Source: Labilibacter sediminis
GTDB lineage: Bacteria > Bacteroidota > Bacteroidia > Bacteroidales > Marinilabiliaceae
Assembly (NCBI RefSeq): GCF_005877885.1
Contig: NZ_VCHY01000001.1
Coordinates: 310,001-374,000, forward strand
Direction of reading: 5' to 3'
Length of the DNA stretch: 64,000 nucleotides
Part shown: positions 8,284-17,400 of the stretch, piece by piece
Numbering within the stretch: the first letter of the stretch is position 1
How the letters are laid out: each line of letters begins with the position of its first letter
Made by a program: the position numbers and the translations under genes
Notes under the pieces: generated by a model
What the model saw: the letters and a program-made list of their open reading frames with translations, nothing else
Told to the model about the DNA's origin: nothing
Databases searched by the model: none

Positions 8284-10278
8284 TTACTTATTAACCTTCC
8301 AAACGACCACTTCAATTCTTCTGTTTTTAAGCTGCTCTTCACTACTGCACAATACACCTCGTTTACACTTATTTACCACATATCGTTCACCATAGCCACG
8401 AGGAATCATTGCATCTCCATTTACCCCTCTTTCCTGAAGTAAACCTTCTACTTTCTCTCCCATGTTTTGTGAAGCTATCAGGTTGTCCAGTTTTCTACCT
8501 CTTGCATCAGTATGTGAATTTAGCTTAACAACAATTTGTTGATTCTTTTGTAGGTAAGCAGCTAAACGGTTTAAGGTTTTTTTACTCTCTTCTGTTAGCT
8601 CATCTCCGACATAATATAAAACCATACCGCTAATATCATCCAATACTTCATCATTAAAAATTGGAGTCATGGTTAATCCATTAGCATTTAAATCAGCTAT
8701 TTCCATTATATTAACAATCATTCGTTTGGAATTATATTCTCCGTCCTTAGAGAAAACTAACTCAAACTCCTGCCCATCCTTCTTATAATTATCAGGTATA
8801 GAAATATTAAATTTACCATCTGAATCAGATATTCCGGATGCTATAACATTACCTGTAATATCATCAATAATCTCAGCATTTATACCTGAAACAGCCTCAT
8901 TATTAAAAGTCGATTTTATCTTAGCGGTTAATGATGCCGGGAACATAGATAAATCTACAGCCGGCTCCTCTACTGGTAACTCCTCTAAAACAATTACATC
9001 TCCTACTTTTGGTTCCTCAACCTCTGGTTCACCTGTGTATTCCACATAGAATATCGCATCGGCATCACCTTCACCTAAACGGTTACTAGACAAGAATCCT
9101 CTTTGGGGATCTTTAGGGTTGATTACATATGCAAAGTCGTCTTTTGTTGAATTAAATGGCTGTAATAAGTTGGTTGCATTTTTCCAGGTTCCATCTATAT
9201 ATTTTGCCCTAAATAAATCCAATCCACCAAAACCATAATGACCATCGGATGAGAAATACAACTCATTTTCCTTGCTTACAAACGGGAACTCTTCATTACC
9301 AAAAGTATTGATTTCAGGTCCTAGATTAATCGCTTTTCCATACATTCCACCTCTTAATCGTTCCACTCTGTAAATATCCTTACCTCCATATCCGCCTTTA
9401 CGATTAGACACAAAGTAGAGGTATTTATCATCTGGTGAAACTGCTGGCGTTGCACAATCATATTCATCACTATTTATGGATAATTCGGTTTGATTTCCCC
9501 AATCTTCACCATCATAAGTTACTTTAAAAATCTTTAATTTACTTTCACCCCTGATTCTGACGCTTAAAGTGTAATACATGGTATTGTAGTCAGATGTAAA
9601 AGAAATTGCTCCAATATGATAAGGAAATTCCAATTTTTTAGAAAACAATTGACCTGGCTGAATTTCATTATCTATTAATTTTGAAAAATATAGATCAAGA
9701 AACGACTTACCTTGCTTGTCCACCTTTCTTTGACTGTCATCATTTGATGATGAAGAATAAACAACACCTTCTTTATAATACTGAATCCCAAAAGACTGTC
9801 CAAAAGTAAAAATTGTTGTTGGGTTAACACGATAATCTACCAGGTCTGTATTTTCAGCTGCCCATTCACATGATTTAATTAGCTCATTCACTTTCATTGG
9901 GTTAGCACCCTCTTTTTTTGCTTTTTCATACCACTCTATCGCACTTCCTTCTCCACTATAAAACCCTACTTTGTGCAAAACCATAGCATACGTAAGCACC
10001 TCATTTCCTGAAAGTTCATCCTGAATTTCAGAGAAAGTTGAAAAGGCCTGATCTATATTATTTAACTCAAAATAGCAGGTACCAACTTTTTTTAATGCAT
10101 CAGTACTGAGCGTTTCGCCCTGTTGAATAGCAATATTATAAGCCTGCAGAGCTTGAAAATACTCTCCTTTGTCGAAATAGTTATTTCCTTTCTTAATAGA
10201 TTTACTTTGAGCAGTAACACTTTGCATTCCTACAAAAAATACAAAAGAAAAAACTATGTAATGAGCAATATTCTTCAT
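8284..10278 (-). CDS. PorE-like OmpA-family protein (TPR, PD40 propeller, CRD, OmpA)
   Basis: 664 residues from the ATG at 10278 (MKNIAHYIVF), which opens a normal signal peptide; an ATG at 10305 would add a non-signal leader. Order of parts: signal peptide ending near SVTAQ; TPR-like helices (about 30-130); PD40 beta-propeller repeats (about 190-430; YLYFVSNRKGG, ELYFSSDGHYGFGG); a carboxypeptidase-regulatory-like beta domain (about 455-545); and a C-terminal OmpA peptidoglycan-binding domain with LNSHTDARG and NRRIEVVV. This is the architecture of PorE of the type IX secretion system, which links the outer-membrane complex to peptidoglycan. No lipobox is seen. Adjacent to a PorP/SprF gene and a giant CTD adhesin, consistent with that role. 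Confidence 0.85.
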   Translation of the reverse strand: MKNIAHYIVFSFVFFVGMQSVTAQSKSIKKGNNYFDKGEYFQALQAYNIAIQQGETLSTDALKKVGTCYFELNNIDQAFSTFSEIQDELSGNEVLTYAMVLHKVGFYSGEGSAIEWYEKAKKEGANPMKVNELIKSCEWAAENTDLVDYRVNPTTIFTFGQSFGIQYYKEGVVYSSSSNDDSQRKVDKQGKSFLDLYFSKLIDNEIQPGQLFSKKLEFPYHIGAISFTSDYNTMYYTLSVRIRGESKLKIFKVTYDGEDWGNQTELSINSDEYDCATPAVSPDDKYLYFVSNRKGGYGGKDIYRVERLRGGMYGKAINLGPEINTFGNEEFPFVSKENELYFSSDGHYGFGGLDLFRAKYIDGTWKNATNLLQPFNSTKDDFAYVINPKDPQRGFLSSNRLGEGDADAIFYVEYTGEPEVEEPKVGDVIVLEELPVEEPAVDLSMFPASLTAKIKSTFNNEAVSGINAEIIDDITGNVIASGISDSDGKFNISIPDNYKKDGQEFELVFSKDGEYNSKRMIVNIMEIADLNANGLTMTPIFNDEVLDDISGMVLYYVGDELTEESKKTLNRLAAYLQKNQQIVVKLNSHTDARGRKLDNLIASQNMGEKVEGLLQERGVNGDAMIPRGYGERYVVNKCKRGVLCSSEEQLKNRRIEVVVWKVNK

Positions 10279-10318
10279 GGTAAAAGATATTATTTCTATG
10301 ATCAAGACTAAAACGCCA

Positions 10319-10348
10319 CAAACCTACGGATCACCAAAACTGACCAAA
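10319..10348 (-). promoter_or_regulatory. Promoter of the PorE-like gene
   Basis: On the minus strand TTTG (10345-10348), 18 bases, then TAGGTTTG (10319-10326): both parts of the Bacteroidota -33/-7 promoter. It lies about 40 bases upstream of the start codon. Confidence 0.6.
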
Positions 10349-10431
10349 TATGTGGCAAAAAATTATGATACTGTTCAAAGTACTATGCACAGTACCCCTA
10401 AAAAACATAACCTCGTTAGGTAATTCAGTAA

Positions 10432-11367
10432 CTAAAAATATCTGATTGATCTCATCCCTGCTCGTTTATTAAAAGTAAAGTCGAACTGAAGACTTATTTC
10501 ATGCGAACCATACTTAGAATATTGATTGAGAGAACTCAATGAATAATCGAAAGAATAACGAACAGTAAATTGACGATTAATTATATACTCAGTTAAGAAA
10601 ACAACCTCCGAAACAGATCTATATGAAAGTCCAAGCCAAATGGTTTCAGCAAGTAAAACATTTCCTGAAACATCAAATTGCAAAGGTGCTCCATATACCT
10701 CTCTAAATAGTAACGTAGGCTTTACTTTTACATCACCCCAATCAAAAACATAGCCTCCATATAAATACATATGCATATTTTTAAAATCGAGCTTATTTTT
10801 AAAACCTTCGCTTCCCTCCTCAAATGAATTAGAGAACATTTTTGGAATAGAAAAACCCGCAAAATAATTTTTAGCATAGAAATAGCTACCAAAACCAACA
10901 TTAAAACCTAATAACGACTCTTTAGTCCTACCCATCCATACAGGATCGTTATAATCACCTGTAATGGCTTTTGTCCCATCATAAACACGCGAACTAATAC
11001 CCATCTGCAAACCAAAGGAAATAAACTTATCCCTTCTATCTAAAGGTAGTTTGTATGATGCCGATGCCATTGCATCAAAAGTATTAGTAAAGCCAAGATT
11101 ATCATTCATAAGCGTTAAACCAACACCAAGGTTAGTATCTTCAATAGGACCATGTACATTAAGTGCCTGATTCATCGGCGCTCCTTCAATACCTACCCAT
11201 TGACTACGATGAATAAGCAGACCACTAATTACGTCTCTTGTTCCATTATATGCCGGATTCAAAACTCCTTGATTGGCTATATAATGATTAAACTGGCCCA
11301 TATCCTGTGCATACGCTACTATACCAGTAAACAAAAGCACAATAAGGCTAAATATAAGTTTTTTCAT
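10432..11367 (-). CDS. PorP/SprF family type IX secretion outer-membrane protein
   Basis: 311 residues from the ATG at 11367 (MKKLIFSLIV), giving a signal peptide cut near AYAQD; the ATG at 11394 adds nine residues that spoil it. The family N-terminus is clear: QFNHYIANQGVLNPAYNGTRD, then RSQWVGIEGAP, and the protein ends in a beta-strand with a terminal aromatic (IRYF), as outer-membrane barrels do. SprF-like proteins are needed to deliver a specific SprB-like adhesin encoded next door, which fits the giant gene 63 bases upstream. Predicted outer-membrane beta-barrel. Confidence 0.92.
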   Translation of the reverse strand: MKKLIFSLIVLLFTGIVAYAQDMGQFNHYIANQGVLNPAYNGTRDVISGLLIHRSQWVGIEGAPMNQALNVHGPIEDTNLGVGLTLMNDNLGFTNTFDAMASASYKLPLDRRDKFISFGLQMGISSRVYDGTKAITGDYNDPVWMGRTKESLLGFNVGFGSYFYAKNYFAGFSIPKMFSNSFEEGSEGFKNKLDFKNMHMYLYGGYVFDWGDVKVKPTLLFREVYGAPLQFDVSGNVLLAETIWLGLSYRSVSEVVFLTEYIINRQFTVRYSFDYSLSSLNQYSKYGSHEISLQFDFTFNKRAGMRSIRYF

Positions 11368-11430
11368 AGGTCTATAATTCTTGGCTCGTTTCATTATCTA
11401 TTGCTTTGAATCCAGATAAGATATCAGCGT

Positions 11431-14400
11431 CTATCTTCTCAACTCAATATAACCACTATACTTTTTAGTTTCTACTTTAACATCACCACTTTCTTCAAGC
11501 TTATTAACTTTAACTGTAAAGACATAGAAATATGTTCCGTTTGGTAAATCTTTACCTATAGATACCATAGTTGAAGTTGTAGATGTACCATCCCACCATT
11601 TATCATCTTCACCATACACATTCTGCTTAGAACGATATACCAATACACCCCATCTATTAAATACTTCCAGACTTGACTTTTCTGCAGTTAGTTCATTATC
11701 ATTTATACCTGATATCACAAACTTATCATTGATATCATCACCATTTGGAGAGAATGCATTTGGTATTAAGAATGACTTCTCATCTTCGATCATCTCATTT
11801 CCAACATATACATAAATCGTTGCAGTATCCCTACGTTCCGGATAATTTTCTGAATCAATGTTATAAACCACATATTCTACTTCATCTTTTCCAAAGAAAC
11901 CTGGTGTTTTATTCAAAGTAAATTCACCAGTAATAGAATCAACTGCATAAACACCTACGACATTTCTGACTAATTCAACCACCTCTACCTCTTTACCGCT
12001 TGGGTCAGTCGTTAGAAGACTAAAACGAATATTGGTATCTGCATCAGGATCAATTTCAAATTTAAAATCACTTACATATCTATCCACTATAAGGTCATCT
12101 TCATCTTCAAAATACCCATCCTCGAAATATGGTATTGTTAAAGCATCCAACGCTCCTGAAGGTAAGTACCTGAGCTCATCATTAGCCCTTAGGTTAACCG
12201 TATCAGTTAATAAATGACTTGCCACATCAAGAGTATCATCAAACGCAACTAACTCACCAAAGTCCTTATGACCTATAGTATAAGTTCCGTCACCATTACC
12301 ATCTCCTCCAAAATCATTGGTACAGAATGGTTCCTGTGTACTCTCAGCTTGTATTGTATACTGTCCGGCTTCCATTATAGGAGTGAAGCACAATTTATTT
12401 CCATTTCCAAGAAGATATTGTACTTCAACACCATCCTGGTTGTACAAGCTATATTTCACATCAACTTCTGTTGGATCGATACATAATTCCTCTTGCACTG
12501 TACATTCTGGTTCATCTGGTGTACCGCAGTATACGTCTCGTTCAACCTCTGGTAAAGCAGAACGTTCAATTTTAACAGTATCTGAAAGTACAATTGAACA
12601 ACCTGTAGTATATAGCGTGGAGTTAATAACGTATACTCCGGCACCCATTTGTTTGGTATAAGTTTGTGTACTTCCATTTCCGATAATTACATCCAAAACA
12701 TCATTCATTGCAGTTGTATCAACCAACATATAAACGACTTCCGCTTGCGTATTATCAATGCCAATAGTTATACTATCCGAACCTTCACAATACATAGTAG
12801 CATCATCGACAGTAAAGACATTAACATCATTTGGAACTTCTGAGTATTTGATCTCTATAGTTCCCATAGATAAATCACAAGTTCCACCAGACATTGCAAA
12901 CACTTCATATATTTCTGTTCCTGAAACAGACTCAGTAACTAACCATGAAATTGGATCCCTGTTTATACTGGTAATTGTATCTAAAATAGCACCAGTCCCA
13001 TCTTCAATTCTATACTCTCTTCCAACTTCAAATGCATCGAGATAAACTGTTGCTCCAACAGAGCCACATACTGTAGTATTGTCACTTATTAAATTATGCT
13101 TTTCAGGAATTTCTAATTCTGTAACAGCTTCCAAATTACCTCCATTAATCGGAGTTATACATGCATCACCACCTCTGGTAGCCTGGAAACGATAACTTCC
13201 TTCTGTAAATATACCTAACGACAAACTACCAGAACCTGTACCTGTAACTTCATTCACAATAGAACCATCAGAATCATTAACAACCTGATAAACAATATCT
13301 GCTTCATGATCTGTTAATCTTAATTCTGTACCAGCTGAACCAGCACAATATGCCAGATCATCATATTCAACTACCTGATCAACAGGAGTAACTCCCAACA
13401 CAGTTGTCACTTGTCCATTCATACTAGAAGTACAACCCTTAGGGCTTACTGCCACTACAGTATAAGTACTAATCTTAGTAAACTTACCAAAATCGATATC
13501 TTCTGTAGTTGGTCCTGCAGTTACTACAATTGTATCTCTCAAACTACCATCTGTTCTTAAATACTGTAAGGTATATATTATGCCGTCTTCTGAATCTTCC
13601 AATCCAATAGATGCACCATCAAGAGGATCACAGAACTGACCAGAACCTGTCATTGCAAATGCTGTAGGTAACGGATTAACATTAAGTTCAACCCGATTGG
13701 TCATTTCAACAGAACATGAAATAGTTGTTCCAACTACAAAGTACTCACCCTCATTGGTAACTCTGTCAAAAGTAATTGGTCCTCCAGGTGAATTTATTAC
13801 AGAATCTACCTTAACTCCTGTTGTTGAACCAACAGCATCTGCAATATAAAGGCGATAATCGTAACCTGCCTCTGAATCAGCTAAGCCAAACTCAACTCCT
13901 GGATCACCATTACAAATTTCACCAAAACCTGTAACCGTTTGTTTTGCAACTACATTAGGCACATCAACAAAGGCCGAATTATTTAAATAAATTGAACATC
14001 CTTCTAATATAGCTTCTGCTGTGTATTCTGCATTACCGGTATCAACGATTCGATCAAAACTTATATCATTTCCATCACCCGTAATGGTATCAACAGGTGC
14101 AGGGTAATAATCCACACCATCTTTTTTAACCAATACATACTTAACCCCAGGCTCTGATAGAACCACTGTTAAAATTGAACCATCTCCACAACCTTTACCT
14201 TCATAACTTTCATAAATTACGGTAGTTTCATCTGGCAATGGTTTTTCGTTAATAACGAAAGTACCCGTCATAGTTGATTCACAGCTCGTAACACCATCTG
14301 TTTTACTGGCATCAATTTGATATCTTCCTTCAGCAATAATTTCAAAACTCAACACTCCTGGTCCTGAAATCCAAGGACCGTATGTATCATCTATTGGATC

Positions 14401-17400
14401 GTCCGTTCCATTATCATTATGCCATCTGTATTGAACATCAGTTTCTGAATCAGGTAAATGAAGATAAGTTGAACCTCCACGACAATAGTCGCCATCAGAT
14501 GTTACTGCATAAACTAAAGGCATAGGATCAATAACCACGTCTATTGTATTTAACATATCAATTAAGCACCCAACTTCCTGAACCTTAGCTTGAACAGAAT
14601 AAGTTCCTTCTGTTCCGTATGTTCCATCAAAAGCAAAAGCCACATCAGTCAAACCACCTACAACTGTATCCAACGCTGTAGTTCCTTCAAAGAACAGGAC
14701 ATACTCTATATTTTCTTCCTGTCCGTTTAAACCAATATTGACACCAACATCACCGCTACAATAATGACCATTATTATCCGCTACTAAATTATAAGCACTT
14801 GGATTGGCAATCTTCAGAACATCGACATAACCCTCCATTGGGAACTGGCAACCAGTTCCTGACTCAACTCGAACTGTATAAGTTCCATCATCACTTACTG
14901 TTCCAAATGAAATTACTCCATTTGCCCCAGGTACAGAAACACCTGTATCATTACCGTTACGATATAATTTGTAGTTAACAGTATTATCTAAAGAACCGTC
15001 CAGTTCTATTTCAATTCCGGCCTCTCCATCACAATATCTTCCATCTGTAGGATCTCCTACAACAGCAGGGTTAACAGCATACAAATTAAAGGCCACATCA
15101 GAACCATCACCATTAATAGTAAAAGTTCCACTCATATCTTTTTCACATTCAGAAACTTGATTTTCAGCAGTTATTGTATAAGTACCAATTCCTAATTGTG
15201 CACTATATAAAATAGGATTACCATCTGAACCGGCTAAAGTTTCAACCGTAGCACCCTCTAACTGAAGGTGATAATCAACACCTGTTTGAGAATTATTTAG
15301 CGTAATTACATGACCAACACCTCCATTACATCCGGTAACACTACCTGTTGGTGTAATATTGTAAACATCCGGCAAAGAATATTCGGTAATCGTAATACGA
15401 TTGTTCATTTCAAAACGTTCCGCAGGAACCGAAGTATAATAAGCTTCAACCCTATATTCTTCATCTCCCAGGATATTATCCCATTGAACCGGAACAGGAT
15501 TTGCACTATCAAACATAATAGAAGCCCCCTCCTGCCCATTATCAGAAGTTCGCAACAACTCATACGTAATGCCGTGCTGTGGAGTAGCTATATAAATACT
15601 TACTCCTCCAGTTCCTTCACAATAATCTGTATCTGTGGCAGATACATCCAAAGGAAGAACACCATCTAAGATAGTTAAAGTTATACTTGAGGAAGAACTA
15701 CAATTATTTCCATCATATACATTAACAATAACAATATCTCCATTTTCCAGAATATCAGAATCATAGGTATTATCCGCACTTCGTGCCTGAAGACCAGCTA
15801 AAACTCCTCCTCTATCTAAAATAAATTCGTACTCATTACCTCCTCCACCGGTAAATTCAAGATTAGTTCCGGTAATAACTGTGTTTGAAGGCAATACACT
15901 TAAGGTTGCAACAGGTAATGGATTTACCGATGTGGTTATTTCACTAGATAATTCAGAACAACCAGAAGAACTATAAGAAACCAAACATGAAACTTTTTCA
16001 CCATTTCGTAAAGTGTCAGTTACGTATGTATTGTTATTACCTGAAGCTTGAGCAATTGTTCCATCCACATAAAACTCATACACATCACCACCAGTTGCTG
16101 TGAATGTAACTTCATCACCAGCACAAATAGTATTATCAATATCTGAACTTGTAAGTGATACAACTGGAATCGGATTTACAGTCATCGTAATACCCGCATG
16201 AGAAGCAGTACAACTAAAAGCATCTGTAACTTCAACAGTTACCAAGTCATTATTAACCAAGCTTGAAGATTTGAATTCATCTGTAGCTGCAGGTCCCTGT
16301 TCTGAAATTGTATTTACAAAGAACTGGTAACTAACCCCACCTGTTGCTGTGAAAGTTACCTCCTCATTTTCACAGATAGTCGTCAGGTCAGAAGTTAAAC
16401 CGGCAACCGGTTTACTTATAGTGATATTCACCAGGGTACTGGCTTCGTTACAATTATTTCCATCATATACTTCAACGTAAACTGAGAAATCATTTGTTGA
16501 TGAATATGTAAATGTGTTACCTGCCTGTAATCCCTGAGATATATTATCTACATAAAACATATAATTAAATGGTCCAGTTCCCGAAGGTGTTGCGGTAAAC
16601 AGAACATCCTCTCCTTCACACACCGTTGTTTTATCTGATACCAAATCAGCCGTTGGCAGATCATAAACGCTCATGGTAATATTTGTAGAGTTGCCAAAAC
16701 ATGTACCTGCATAAGCAATTACTGAAACAATATCTCCATCTACCAATACATCAGTAGACACAGTATTTAAAGGTCCATCCTGCAATGTCTCAGTTCCATT
16801 TCTCATGAAAACATATCTATCGAAACCAGCAGGTGAAGCAACAAAGTCAACTGTTGAACCTAAACAAATGACATTACCACCTGCGCTGGTAATATTTAAA
16901 GTAGGAACCGGATTACTTATCACAGTCATCTCTATACTTGGAGTAGTATCTGTACATGTGTTTGTAGCATCTGTTACAATAACATAAACTTCATCACCAT
17001 CCTGTAATGTATTTGTTGTGTAAGTAACTGACCCTCCATTTTGTACTGAAGTATCAACTCCTCCACGTATCAAATGAAAATCGTAAGTATAATTACCTGA
17101 ACCGTCAGCTGCCGACGCATTAAAAGTAACCGAAGTACCAGCACATATAGTTGTTAAACCAGGTGCAGGTGCACTTACACTTAAACCTGCATTTACCTCA
17201 TTAACCACAACATTAGTTGTTGTAGAATTTTGACACGTATTAGCATCAGTAATTAACAATGTATATGTACCTGCATCACCAACCACTACTGTTGACAAAG
17301 TAGGGTTTTGTAACCCACTAATAAAACCATTTGGCCCGGTCCAAGCGTAAGTTGACATTCCATCCGGACCTCCTGATAAAATTACATTATCACCAACACA